NCBI RefSeq assembly: GCF_019097595.1
Contig: NC_080720.1
Location: 16,708,352-16,772,351 of the forward strand
Direction: 5' to 3'
DNA length: 64,000 nucleotides
From: Hemibagrus wyckioides
Lineage: Eukaryota > Chordata > Actinopteri > Siluriformes > Bagridae
Of the stretch, positions 38,544 to 51,530 are shown in pieces. The position numbers and the translations under genes were made by a program. The notes beneath the pieces were generated by a model that was given only the letters and a program-made list of their open reading frames with translations, had not been told where the DNA came from and made no database searches. Numbering within the stretch: the first letter of the stretch is position 1; each line of letters opens with the position of its first letter.

Positions 38544-38738
38544 TGAAGGTCTGTTTACTAGTTGAAAGACTTTTCATTATCAAGAACATAAAAAGAAAAT
38601 AAAACTAATAAATCATTTACTATAATTAATAATTATTATATTGAAGGTCTGTTTACTAGTTAAAAGATTTTTCATTCTCAATAACAAAAAAATTAATCAA
38701 AAAAATAATTTACTATAATTAATAATTATTACATTTGA
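38544..38738. repeat. Tandem duplication, unit about 98 bp
   Basis: GAAGGTCTGTTTACTAGTT begins at 38545 and again at 38643, and each unit ends with TTTACTATAATTAATAATTA. Divergence is modest, so the duplication is fairly recent. Confidence -1.
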
Positions 38739-38954
38739 ATGTCTGTATCTATAGCAAACATAAAATGCCAAGATCTACATGAAAGAGCATACTATTAACG
38801 TGGGTTGTGTGATATAGACAGATGTGAAGCTATAATATAAATGGTATGGAGCTTAGGAAATGTTGCTTATGTAAAATAAGAAAGAGATAAATGACTACAT
38901 ACATATGATGGTAAATAAAAGGATATAAGACTTGGGATGTTACAAAAATAAAGG

Positions 38955-39332
38955 TACACTACCGCTCAAAAGTTTGGGATCATTCAAAAATTTTATTGTT
39001 CTCCAAGGAAACATACACGAAATTAGTCTGAATAGAAAATAAGAGCAAACGCACAGGACATGAAGACATGTCAGAGTTAGAAATAATGGTTTTGATGGAA
39101 ATGATGAATGTTTTCTTCAAACTTTGCCTTCATAAAAAAAAAAAAACCACCTTTTGCAGCAATTACAGCCTGGGCATTCTAGCTGTCAATTTTTCAAGAT
39201 AATCTGATGAGATTTTGCTCCATGCTTCCTGGAGCATCTCCCACAAGATGGATTGGCTGATGGAGTCTTCCTCTGTAGCTGAAATCAAGCTGAAATATAC
39301 AAGTGATCCCAAATTTTTGAGCGGTAGTGTAT
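38955..39332. mobile_element. Tc1/mariner-type MITE with intact ends
   Basis: Bounded by TA dinucleotides with near-perfect terminal inverted repeats of about 28 bp: left TACACTACCGCTCAAAAGTT-TGGGATCA at 38955, right TGATCCCAAA-TTTTTGAGCGGTAGTGTA ending at 39332. The interior (for example GCATTCTAGCTGTCAATTTT) has no transposase reading frame. Length 378 bp. The ends are of a type very common in fish genomes. Confidence -1.
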
Positions 39333-39454
39333 ATATATTACTAATAATTAATGATTTTCAATAAGTAATGGTTTTCCTCAGGGTTCTTTGGTTTTCACTG
39401 TCCAAAAACTGGCTAACATAAACCATAAACTGTGACAGTGACTGAAATTGTGAA

Positions 39455-39790
39455 TGTGTATGTGTATAGTCGCTTGCAATTAACATTCTACTGAACTGGC
39501 CTCCCCGGTGTGGTGTTAATGTATTGGATAGACCTTGGTCCTAAAGGGAATAAACCATTACATAATATGAATGAATGAATAAATGTTTTGTCATGGATGT
39601 TTGCAAATTATTGACAAATGCATCTTAAAGTAAAAGCATATAATTCATTGTCCTATTCTGTTTAAGTCCAGAAATATTTTATTGCTACACAGGCAATTTA
39701 ATGAATAACATGTATACATAGGCAGCACAGTGATTGAGTAGATATCATTGCCACATTTCAGCTTCAAGGTCACCAGTTTAATAAATGAAG
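39455..39790 (-). repeat. SINE-like fragments (copy 8)
   Basis: ACTGAACTGGCCTCCCCGGT near 39490 and GAATGAATGAATAAATG near 39567 resemble one end of the family in reverse; GGCAGCACAGTGATTGAGTA near 39720 resembles the other end. Weak and broken. Confidence -1.
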
Positions 39791-40241
39791 GAGAAGGTGA
39801 GTGTGATTAAGTTGTGTACAAATTCATCCTTACACCTTTATGTCTGAGCCATGTGAACTGCTCTATCTGCTCCTTTTAATATTTCTGATGTTTTATTTCT
39901 AAAACATTCTAGAGCATCTTCTCAAAATTTCATTATCCAATGAAAATGCAGAGAATCTGGGTCAGGGAGGACCTGTGAGAGATTTGCTTTCAGAATCCCC
40001 TCCTCCTACCCAAAGGCTTTGTATGTGATATTTAATTTAAGCAGGCACAGAGACACATTAAGACTGCAAGATACTTCCCCACGTGTCTCATTTTTCAAAT
40101 AAAGCATACAAGTACATACTCATAAATACTCACACTTACACACAAAACATAAATGTAAACACATACAGGCAATATAGCAAGAGCAGAAACACAAAAACAA
40201 CATGCATATCATACTAGAATCTTTTCAAGGTATAGAGGTGG

Positions 40242-40243
<2 letters not shown>

Positions 40244-40295
<52 letters not shown>
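40244..40295. repeat. Compound (CT)n(CA)n microsatellite
   Basis: CT repeats to about 40274, then CA repeats to 40295. Confidence -1.
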
Positions 40296-43200
40296 AAGAC
40301 ACATGCACAAACACGATACATCATAAGAAATGCTCATAGCAAATGCAGCTGATTCTGGGCCTTCAAGAATTACACCACATGGCATCAGTAATTAAGCAGA
40401 ATGCACATATGTGATGGTATACTGGTATGGTGTAGTGTGATAAGGAAATCTAAAAATAGTATACAAATTGTTCCATTACTGATACTAATGATATAAAAAA
40501 TGTCACTCGTGTGCTAATTTACTTCATAATTTTAGAAAAATAGTTGCATGCCTGTTTTGTTTTGTGATAAACTGTTGTAAGCTAAAATCTATTTTCATAA
40601 CAAGCATTCTAGTAGAATAATATAACGTAACTGTGACCTTGCATTGTTATATGACACATAGAATGTGTATGGTGATGTAATATTAGCAAACTAAAACTTA
40701 GGTTTGTGCTATCTAGATCTAATACAAAATGGCAGCACAAATCACCACATGTAGTGGCAGCACAAACATCCCAGGGCACCATGCCTCTCAGGAGTGGTTC
40801 CTGGACTACTAAATTGTCAGACACCTAAACACAGGTTGGCCAATTTTCTTCATCCATGAGGGACAACAGATCTGACACCACTAATGAAATCACCAGTGGA
40901 AACCGAGGTCTTGCCCCAAGCAGGGCTATGTGGCTCAGTTGCTGAATTCAGATATCATTGGGAAGAATCAACAGTAAACGCTTGTAAAAGATGTTGAGGC
41001 TATTGTTGGTCAGCACATCTTGTCCCAATAGACAATTCAGGTCTTTTAAGAAGAACACAACCAACAATTTGTCGACATGGCCTTAGTATAGATGTCTACC
41101 TCCACCTCATCACCACTTCTGGATGCAGACTTGACTCCCTGGATGTATGTGTCTAATAAACATTGCATGCACTGCACCACCATACAGCCTTGGAAGATGT
41201 GATACTTTCAGTAATGCATACCTGAGAACATTCTGTGCATGGCAGAGAAAGCTGATCAAACCTGTGCCACCCTAATAGTCAATGTAGCTGACGATCACGA
41301 CATGATCTGAGCAACTGAAAGCTGTTTTTTTAACCATTATAAAGTGCTAAGCTTTGTCAGTGAGATGTGTCAATTATTGAAGATGTCATATGTTATAGGA
41401 TGCTCTAGGAATGTCCCAAAGCGAGATGTAATAATTCATGCATCAGACAAAAAGTCTAAACTGACTGTTAGCTATCTGCCTTGAGGCTTCACCTGGGGTT
41501 ACACTGTATTAAGATTGCATGTTCTCTGTGTTAAACATAAACAGGATATTAAAAAAAACCCCTGAATATTTAAACTAGTAATCTAAGTATCAAAAAACTA
41601 GCAAGTATCATATCAAATGTACAGCCAACACCATTGCTCCAAAGTCACAAATTACTAGATCCCTCATCAAGTGTTTATTGACAAGAGATTTAATGTACTT
41701 AGTTTAACAGAGATTAGACTAAATGAGTGTGTGACTTTAAACAAAGCTAATGCATCCTGAAAGACTTCTGTTTCCGTAGAAACATCAACAATCACTGGAA
41801 ATATCAACATTCATTTTGATAATGCTCACCCACTGAGAGTAGCATTAGGCTTGGTAGGGGTCCAGTATAAAATCATCCACTTTATTGTTTTCATACTGAC
41901 ATCTGCTGTAGATTTAGACATATAAACACCGTCACCCTTTCTCACCCTTTCTCAGCCTGATCCCACAGAAACTTGAAGTGACTGAGACTTATATAGACTC
42001 GATTAAAAAGACTAACAATAAAGAATACGAAAGGAAAGCTGCTGGTATAATGATCAATAAAAAAGAAATCACTGATAAGTTAGAATATACTGTAAATTGT
42101 ATCAAACTAAATTGATAGACTTCCAAATTTGTTTGGAATGTGAGCCTATAACCCTAGTGTAGTAGTTTCTTTAGTTTAGTAGACCGAATGATTTAGTACA
42201 GTATCAACGTTAACTAGGATTAAGACAAGAATAAGACAAGATCATAAGATAAGCATGGATAGCAACAGTGCATATCAGTAACATCTTTATATATTTTATA
42301 TTACTCTAATATCAGACAACTACTGTAAAATTATCTATTGTATGCAGAGACCAATAGAACCTCCTCAGTGGAATGGGTATAATTCATTACCCTGATCTAC
42401 AAGACTGCATTCCTCTCACTAATTTCACCAGCATATAAAAAGAAGTAAGTTTCTGATTATTTAGTGATAGGCATTCATATCATGCTCAGCAGTGAGAGAC
42501 CTTGGTGCAATTGACTTTAGTTTGATGCTTTTGCTTTACTTTTTTTCATTTCATAAACTTTGCTCCTTTAAGAAAAACAATATTGTTATATGATTCAGAA
42601 AAAACAGTTCTTACTTTTATTACTTCTAGGATAGACGATGCTAACGAAACAAAAACCTTCAGATATTTCTCAACAACTAAACCCACATTGCTTTGCAACG
42701 GCAGCACAAATGGCAACTGGGGTATGGCAGGTAATTAGTTATTTCATTTCGAAATGTATTTCTTTTCTATAATGAGGGGATTACATGGAAGCTCTGGTTC
42801 ATAATCATATTTCAGTATCTCTCCTTCAGCCTCCATGTAGGTGTAGTCAGGACTGTGCACTGCAGTGGGTTTGATATTGTCGCCTGTCAGAAACCTTTTG
42901 TAAAAGCCTCAGTTACTCAGTTGCTATAGGAGATGGCTCAGGTCAGACTAGGCTTTGATTATGAGCTGTTCTCTGGATGCAGCCCCAGAGATTTTACTGG
43001 CAGGCTTTATCATAAAAAGGTGCCAAGCACTGGCTGAGCAGTGTCTACCACAAGTAATTGAAAGCCACAGAGAGGCCAAAAGACACATAAGACACATTTT
43101 TGACAATTTATAGATTTCATTTTACTTCTTAATTAAAGTAGAATAGAGCAAATTGCATTTAATGTTTTTATTTATTTATTTATTTATTTTTTACTGTGAC

Positions 43201-43465
43201 TAAACACTTACATTTTAAATAGAATGTATATACATCTTTAAGCATTAAATAGAGATTAGAATTTATAAGTAAAGATTTAAATACGGCCTTTTTTATTTTA
43301 ACTCCAAAGCCTTATTTGTAAAGAAAACCAGAAGTCCTTAAATATAAAAACAAAATGAGAGGAAGACTGAAAGACTCCTGGAGAGTTGGAATATCTGCAG
43401 AGAACAGTTAAATAATTCATGGATGTCACTAAGACATACTCTAATTAAAGAACGTCTTTACAAGA
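40296..43465. other. Intergenic DNA
   Basis: The part at 40640-41300 is less AT-rich and reads like an old interspersed repeat, but I cannot place it. No gene. Confidence -1.
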
Positions 43466-43986
43466 TACACTCATTGTCCACTTTATTAGGAACACCGGTA
43501 CACCTGCACATTCATAGTTATCTTATCAGCCAATCATCTGGCAGCACAATGGCAAAAATTATGCAGATACAGTTCTAGAGCTTCAGAGGATGTTCACATC
43601 AAACATCAGAATGAAATAAATGTGTGAGCTTGGTGACTTTGATCTTGCATGAATGTTGGTACCAGAAAGCCTCATTTGAATATTTGGAGACCCTCTGCTC
43701 ACAGGATGTTTTTGGGGTTTTTTTGCACCATTTTGTGTAAACTCCAGAGACTGTTGTGTGTGAGACAAGGACACCAGCAGTGTCTGAAATACATCTACAC
43801 ATCTGATACCAACAGCCATGCCACAGTTAAAGTAACAGGGATCACACATTGTCTTCATTCTGTTGTTTGATTTGAACATTAACTGTAGATCTCAACATGT
43901 ACCCGTATGATTTATTTTGCATTATGCTGCTGCAACATGATTGGCTGAGTAGATGCAGGTGTTCCTTAAAAAAACGATGGTGAATG
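43466..43986. mobile_element. Foldback derivative of the Tc1-like family (two 5' halves head to head)
   Basis: Left end TACACTCATTGTCCACTTTA then TTAGGAACACCGG; the right end is the inverted counterpart. The left arm (about 43466-43690) carries, on the plus strand, the terminus and the start of the transposase gene (leader ATGTTCACATCAAACATCAG then ATG). The right arm (about 43700-43986), read on the minus strand, carries the same terminus and gene start (AATGTTCAAATCAAACAACA then GA-ATG). So the element is two inverted copies of one end meeting near 43690-43700, with no 3' half of the gene. Alignment was done by eye. Confidence -1.
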
Positions 43987-45881
43987 TTTTTGAATGCTAC
44001 TGTAATCACTGTAAGAGGCACTGAGTGATTAAAAAGACTTACAACAGAAATTACTTAACAACAGCATCTGCGATTTTAAAATGTAAACAGAATGTATACT
44101 GTACTGATATATTTGTAACTTGCAACATGAAGGAAATAGAAATGCATGTGAGACCTAATGAAAAAAATATAAAACACCAAAGACTGAGAGCAAAAATCCA
44201 CACATAGAATTGCCATGATGGCCAACCAAGAGACCAAACACAAAGACCAGGTGTCAGCAGTCAGAGAAGCAGAATGTTGGAGGCAGGCATGCCACCAAAG
44301 ATGTGGGTGTAACAACCACAAAAGGAATGTGACAGGCGCAAGCAGTGTGTCCAACTGTATCCTGTTACATAAATAGTGCAGGATGCTCAGTTGCAAGCCA
44401 CAAGCCCATATAATGTAAGTTAATGAAACTTGATTTATTTTAAATAAAAGAACTAAAATGACAGTACATATACCCTACTGCTGTTGCCATCTTACTTAAT
44501 CCTTTATCTTTAAAAAATCAGCCCTTTGGGCTCCAGATTAAAGTCTTTAATCTAAATGCAAAATAGGCTAGGACTCCTGTTGTTTTCATATCCATACTAT
44601 CATACCATGTTAAAAATTTATTATCATGTTGGAACTGGTCAGACTTTACATGTATCATCTTAATTGGGTATATGAATTTAATATTCAATGATTTACTGCA
44701 TCATAGGTTACCAGAAACAGAAACTCAAACCTGGATCCTGCACACAGAAAGCAATCTACTTGGAAAATCACAACATTTCTATTGCTTGTGTGATAAAAAA
44801 AATAGTTCTAGTCACAGACAGGTCTATGCTACACTTACAAATGTTTATAGGGCATCTAAAGGAGATCCAGTAGTTATTTACTACAGTGAAGTTGAGCCAA
44901 TAACATGATGTTTTTTTTTTTTAAATCATCCTTTGGAACCATTAGAAATGCTTGTGTACAATAAATATGGATATGCACTTGCAATAAGTCACTGCATGGC
45001 TTAATCACCCCCCTAGTAAAAACCCAGTTCTGCAAGACACACCTTCCAACAGCATCACCTATATCTATTCAGACACTTAATGCTCATGATCTAATTAACA
45101 CCAGCAGATTTGCTCTCTTTGAAAAGTGGGTCAGTTCTCATGAGTCACCTTCATCTTCTGCCTTTCATCAGGGGCCTTTTTGGTCCATGAATCATATGAG
45201 AAGAAAAGAGAGCAATATACACAGGAGTATACACATTTAGACTAGGTATGCTGGACCTTAAGCTGACCAAGCTGACATACATCATCATAAACAGAGTCAT
45301 ATTAAATTGGTCACCTTCACAAAACCTTACATTCTGTTCTGAGAAAGTGAGCCAAAGAGGGATGCTGCCAAAAAAAGGGGGACAGAAATCTGTCAGAACA
45401 AGCCTCAAACACAGGCAGTCAAAAAAACATCACCACTCCCTATCATATGATTTAGTGCTCTTGGGGAAATGTTTAACCAAAGCAAAGAGCACAAAACACA
45501 AAGCAGCAACTAGATTACAGCTGTTCCTCTCACACCATCTCCCACAGCAAGCCATGGAAGCAAGTGCAAGTGCTACACAATAATTATTGCAATCATCTCC
45601 TTTTCTGCCTCCATTTGAGTGACAGGAGGAGCAGGAGGGAATTGAACATGCTCGCTTGGAGACCAGCGTGATAAGGAGGACCTAATTTTCAGGCAGTGTT
45701 CCAAATACAGTGATCACGCTGAAGCTTACACAAGAGAGCTATCTTAAGCAGAAAACAAACCCACATTTTAAAGATCAGAGGAGAATCAGAGCAGAAATTC
45801 ATCAGATGATGTTTCTGCCATTGTGAGCATTAAGGTTAAATGTAATTCTGATAAAAAATGACCTAGCTAAGCAGAGGACGA
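43987..45881. other. Intergenic DNA, nothing recognised
   Basis: Several open frames of up to 111 codons; none resembles a known protein. Confidence -1.
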
Positions 45882-45961
<80 letters not shown>

Positions 45962-46006
45962 TCAAACAGACAAAAATTAAACAGACAGACAGATAAATAG
46001 ATAGAT
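45882..46006. repeat. (GATA)n microsatellite with decayed GACA/GATA flank
   Basis: About 20 uninterrupted GATA units (45882-45961), followed by CAGACAGACAGATAAATAGA to about 46006. Confidence -1.
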
Positions 46007-46429
46007 TGTAATAAAATCATTTCTTTTCTGTTGTTTTAGTTGGAATTGCTTTCATTTGTTTAGTTTTAGCCTATGTATTTTGGCTATACCCTAAAACTAA
46101 TGTTGGCTGAAGATCTGTAAAGAGCAGATGATGATAATGAGGAGGAAAGCTCATTGTAAGCAGGGATTCCTGATGACTTCACTGAGTGTGTGTATCATGT
46201 CAGTGGTTGATTTTAATGCACACTAGGGGAAAAATTAAGATTGTGGTGGTCCCAGGAGACTTGGGCTTATCTGCCTTCACCATGACCTCTTCTCTGGGAG
46301 TTCCCAAAGCTGAAAAAAAAAAATCGTTCATGCACATTACACCTGTCAACTTTCTTCTTGTAGTTCTGTTGATCACTCCAGTGCATGCTGTTTTATTTAT
46401 GCAATAACGGGAAAGTGCCTTTGTGTTAG

Positions 46430-47160
46430 CATGCTCCTCACACGAAACAAGTCTAACAAGCTGAAAAATCTCATTCGCCCGGGCAGGTGTGCAATTTCCT
46501 TATGCCGATGATTTACGGAAAGGAGAAGGTGGGAGCGCTGTAAATAATCCGAAAACGATCCCACGGTGCGCCCAAGCTATCGCGATGATGTACGGTGTTT
46601 CCCCGAGGGCGCGCGGGCCCATTCACCAGGTACGCACGCGGCATGTTAACGCGACGGAAGCAGGGAAATTTCCACGGGCTTCATCTAAAACGGCACATTA
46701 CCGCTCTAAATAGAATAGCCTTTGTAGTTTAGCATGACAGTATGTTATCGTGACATATGATAGTATGAGATTTTGGATAGCAAGTGGGACACCATGACAC
46801 CTCCTCCACGAGACGTCAGCGGGTGCTGCCATAGCAACATCACCGAGCGAGTCATCTATAGGCGGCGATAGAAATCCATATTCCTTTCTGCCCGTAGAAC
46901 AGAAAACGTGTGGCATTTGTCAGAAAATAGGATGGAATGAGAGCGAAGTCATTTGCACATATCAGAGCGATAGCTATGGAGACCGCCTAACACTTATTTC
47001 CGTAGATCCACGACGGAATTACTATTCCTAACACATAAAATCGATCACACTTCATGCCTGGGTGTTTTGTTGACGGTGTAAGCACGCGCGCAAAGCCTCT
47101 AATTACCGCGCGCAGAAGTAGAGGAGAGGGTCAGAGATGCCTCGCGCTCCCAAAACAACA
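46430..47160. promoter_or_regulatory. Orphan CpG-rich block with X-box and CRE-like motifs
   Basis: An isolated patch rich in CpG (for example near 46480-46660, 46800-46880 and 47080-47150) inside AT-rich DNA, with no recognised coding sequence. It contains GCTGCCATAGCAAC (46825-46838), a full match to the RFX consensus; AGACGTCA (46811-46818), one base from a palindromic CRE; and ATAGCTATGGAGAC (46970-46983), one mismatch from an X-box. It may be a promoter whose first exon is non-coding or too short to recognise, or a distal enhancer. Confidence -1.
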
Positions 47161-49715
47161 ACAGCACACAGGATGAAAACATTCATATAATCAGCCCGGA
47201 CTGTTAACATTTAGAGCACACGTTTTGTATGTGAAAGGACATTTGTGTCCTTATTAATCAAATCATAGTTTTCCAACAGACCCTCTACTCATCAGACTAT
47301 TATACATTCTGTTCTATAGTGTAGCCTAACAAAACTACCAGGAATCACATGAAATGTACTATTACTGTTCATATAAATTAGTGTTTGTATAAATGGAAAA
47401 CTCTTCATATTCACATGTTGCACTGAGGTGTAATTGGACTCCAGTGGCGCTCGTAGTCCTTGCCAAAGCTCTCCCCTCTTTAAGCCTTTCCCTCCTCTCC
47501 CTGAGCAAAGGCTCGAGCTTAATTATCTTATTAACTGAGTCTCCTAGCAGCCACGTGTACCTTTCGGTTTTGACATCTGTGAGCAGCAGCTCCTGTGAGA
47601 ATTAATTTACTTTCCCCAATAACAAGTCATGTGTGTGTCAGCGTGCCCCCACCTCATCCCCCAGAGAGTTTCCTTCATAAACAACGTACATGCACAATTA
47701 TGACTTATACTATTAGAATTATACTATAAACCTTTATGTTAGAAGCTTGTATGTTTTTAAGGGAATGCTATTGCTTAAGTTATGACTTGGGGGAAGCTCA
47801 TTTTGTAAGCACATCTTGTCTGGCTTGGCCTTTAGTTGGAGCAGCTTGCTGGCTGTAGCTGACTGTAGCAGCAGGTTGATTTACTACCACAACACTGTGA
47901 AGTGTGAATAGTCCTGGGAAAATCAGGAAACAGAGCAAGACAACCTCAGTTATTAGGAACGTGTTGCCCTCTTGTGGTCATATACACTTCAGAAATCTTA
48001 AACATTCATTAGAAATACGCTTCTTATTTGAATAACAGTCTCTTTATTAGCAGTCAAGCTGAAAGGAGAACTTGGAATGAAAACCTGGTTTGCTTTCACG
48101 TTTACAAACACGTTTTGTGGAAATCTCAATTTCTGTAACCCAAAGTAAAGTCTTTGTAGATTAATGCTTTGATTACACAATCATGGAAAATATTCAGTGG
48201 AAACCAAAACCTTTATTATAGTCTATCAACATTGGTTAAATTGCTTCTCAAGCAACAATCCTAATAGTCAGTGAAAAAGACCCTGGTGCAATAAAGATAT
48301 TTGCACATATAACATGTACACATTTTCATGTCACACACAGTCTTTCTTTAGATTAGGAAACTTTCTGAAACAAAATATTATTACTCCTTACTTTCATGCT
48401 AAGTGTTTCTGAATGTTACCAACAGGAGGCAGTAAATGTGAATACTGTTCTATTTTACCAATCTCCTATCTATCTCTATCATAACTTGCTTCACAGTTTC
48501 ATTGCAGGCTTCAGATGATAAGATGATTATAATTATTAACCTTTTTCCCCCGACAGCACACAAAGGAGCAGTAATAATAATAAAAAACACAGTGTTGAGA
48601 AATAAGATGATAATGGTTTTATAAGTAAATAACACGTATAATTCTCTCTCAAAGCTGTAGGGCAGTGCACCTCAAAGCATGACTGATCTGTTTAAGTCTG
48701 CCTAGACATGTTTACCTGAAGCACATAGATTGGCGGCTCAGCTGCCACACTTTAAGAAAACTAATCCTGCAGCTTCTCAATTGCTACATACCATAGGCCA
48801 GTTCAGAATCAGTTAAATTACCCCCTGATCCTCCTCTTTCTGTGCAAGAAAAGGACACTGTTAAAGGAATGTAGGCATGGGAGGCAAATGCTGTGACATG
48901 TCTTAAAACTCTTATGCCTAATTAAGCACATCGGCCTATATGATCTGCTGTCAGGTAGAGTCTTGGAGTTTGTTCAGGGGGAATTTTGGGTTGCTCTGCT
49001 TTTCTGATTGCTTTGCTCTGCTGACCCTGACTCGAATTTTAGAAAAGAGGCCAGTTCTCCCCTTCTGTTCCCTCAGCACTGGACAGATGGACAGATTGGG
49101 AAGGAAGGAAGAAAAGTGTAGGAGGCAAAACATGACGCAGAATCAACACATCTGTAAATGGCCCATAGGAACCTGCAGGAATTTCTGTTGACTATTTATA
49201 ATGTGAGAAAATAAAGCACACAAATATATTTAAGATAATTCAATAATGAATGCCTCCCATGTGTGAGTGATTTATTGACATTCACCGCTGTTGTTGAAGT
49301 ATTATACCATTTCCTGTCATTAAATTCTGAAGAACTTTCTTTGCTTCTTAAAATCAACAATACACCCTCACTGAAATCATAATAGATAATATTGTTCCAC
49401 TGGGGCTTTTTAAATACCTCAAAGATCATGACCATCATAACAGATGAGAAGCATCACTGGACTATTTAATCAATCCTTTTTTGTACTTTTGTTGAATGAG
49501 ATCAGATAATGATGTAGTATATGACACTCATTGTACTCTGCAAGGGTCATGTTCTGCATTATAGGCAAGGCCTTTGTGCGTCTTAAGAGATGGCAGTTCT
49601 TTTGATCACTTCTTGGGTTTCAAAGGTGAAAGGGGTCACTTGATCTGCTGAGGCTGTTTTGGGGAGGGTGTAAAGGCTTGGCCGCACAGCCACACAGTCA
49701 GTGGCCATTATAATA
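47161..49715. other. Intergenic DNA
   Basis: 47390-47610 is less AT-rich and contains TTAATTATCTTATTAAC and CACGTG, as regulatory elements often do, but no gene is seen. The rest is AT-rich and featureless. Confidence -1.
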
Positions 49716-49749
49716 GTGTGTGTGTGTGTGTGTGTCTGTGTGTGTGTTC
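49716..49749. repeat. (GT)n microsatellite
   Basis: GT repeats with one CT interruption. Confidence -1.
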
Positions 49750-50756
49750 TACCACCCCTGCAATTGAAGAGGCCAACCCACTTGCAAGTCAGATTGACTT
49801 TCTGACTTACTTTCCAGTTCATAATCACAAAATGGTCTGTTTCTTTTTTTTTTAATATACCAAATCAGAAGTCAGTCTTACTCAATTTTACACATTTAGA
49901 TTATGATATAATTTGTAAAATGTTTTAGTGCAACAACTATGGTTGATCCTTAAGAACTATAAAAACTCTTCTTGTGGTGGCTGGCATAGGAAAAAAATCG
50001 CTCAATATTGCCTTAACGTTTCCAGGATAGAAATGAGGAGTTACTCCTCAGCAGCTGGGAATAAATGTCTCTCAGTTCGTTTTATTTGATATATGCTAGC
50101 AACTAATTTATCATGAGATTATACTGTACATATTGTTAATGTGTTTGAAATGAGTAACTCTTGAGAGTTGGTGATTCAGAAGTATTTTAAGTCCATTAGA
50201 TTGCTTTTGGTTTGCTGAGAGGGCTTTTAAATCTCTCTTAAATTTTAAATAAGCTCTAATGCACAATTAAGCAAAAGAAATATGTTCCCTCTGTTCCATT
50301 CATATCCAATTTGATTTGATGTCTTGCCCCATTTATCAGGTGTCAACAGGCTGAAGCACATGCCTTTAAATATTGCTGTTATGGACTAATAGGCCCCACT
50401 GTAAAAGCTGATGACATATGTTGGCAGATGTTCATAGCCTGCTTGTGTCAGGGAGGTCGCCAGGGAACCTATGGAACATCTGGAAAAGTGAAAATATCTG
50501 ACAGCACAAAGAGTAAAACTGATGAAACAGGTGGGGCAATACTATGTTTTTAATTCCTTCTGCCTACCTCTCTGTTCATCAGTCTTCTGTAAGTCTTTTT
50601 CATTTAAGACCTTCTCTCTTTTCTACTGTCACATGCCCAGAAGGGCAATCTGCAGAGGAAAGATAAAAAGGGATTGAATAATACTATCAAGCTGAACTGC
50701 AACATTGCTCTCCTGAATGAAAAGCTTATGTAAATGATGCATGACAATACATGCAG

Positions 50757-50868
50757 GTGTGTGTGTGTAAAAGAGAGAGAAAGAGTGAGCGAGAGAGAGA
50801 GAGACAGAGAGAGAGAGATGAAGTCTGTGTGTGTATGTGTGTGTGTGTGTGTGTGTGTGCACGCGCAC
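50757..50868. repeat. Compound (GT)n(GA)n(GT)n microsatellite
   Basis: A GT run, a GA-rich run with interruptions, then a second GT run ending GCACGCGCAC. Confidence -1.
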
Positions 50869-51413
50869 CTGTGTCACTGATATGTCACAACACCTGCACA
50901 AGTTTGTGGGTACTAATTTGATTTGCATTCAGGCAGGTCTACACATGTGTCTGTCAGATGAGATACACTCCATGTAGTAAACTTCAATGTGAACTGATTC
51001 CATTAACAAATGGTGAAGACAGATATACAATGATATAGAATTGTGCGTAAGTCTTTGATAAACACACACACATTAATTCTCAGAACTGTTCATCTGATGA
51101 ATTTCAAAAATTATATTATCAAAAACTATTTGCCTACAAAGTAAGCTAATCCGTCATGAAAAAAGGCTAAACAGAAAAAATCCTTTTTGATGGTGATGAC
51201 CATCAGTAATTAAAGTTGATATTATTATATGAAGGATTAACCGAAAATGAAATGACTAGAAACAGCAGCCATTTACGTCAAAAGCCAAAACTACCTTTCA
51301 AACGAGGGGAGAAAAATCAGTGTAATAGCATGACGTATACATCCGTTTCAAGAAAACATTTTCAATCAGTATAAACGAAGCAGAAGTGTCCCTCCCTCTG
51401 TGTGGAAACCTTG
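50869..51413. other. Intergenic DNA, nothing recognised
   Basis: AT-rich. No exon or repeat recognised. Confidence -1.
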
Positions 51414-51530
51414 GGTTCAATAGCACAAGAAAATAAAGCGTGCACTGAATGCATTGAACAAAAGGATTTTAAACAGACTTCCTAGATGCCATACAGGGAC
51501 AGTATGTCATTAGCACATCCATTATTCTGC
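51414..51530. repeat. Dispersed repeat, copy A
   Basis: GGGTTCAATAGCACAAGAAA to CACATCCATTATTC. Shares order and sequence with 53394-53507. Family not recognised. Confidence -1.

Noticed and set aside
40640..41300. A possible coding or transposon segment
   Set aside because: Composition is unusual, but no frame stays open and no family phrase could be recalled.
46489..46713. A 74-codon plus-strand open frame in the orphan CpG block
   Set aside because: No known protein resemblance and no splice sites that clearly frame it.
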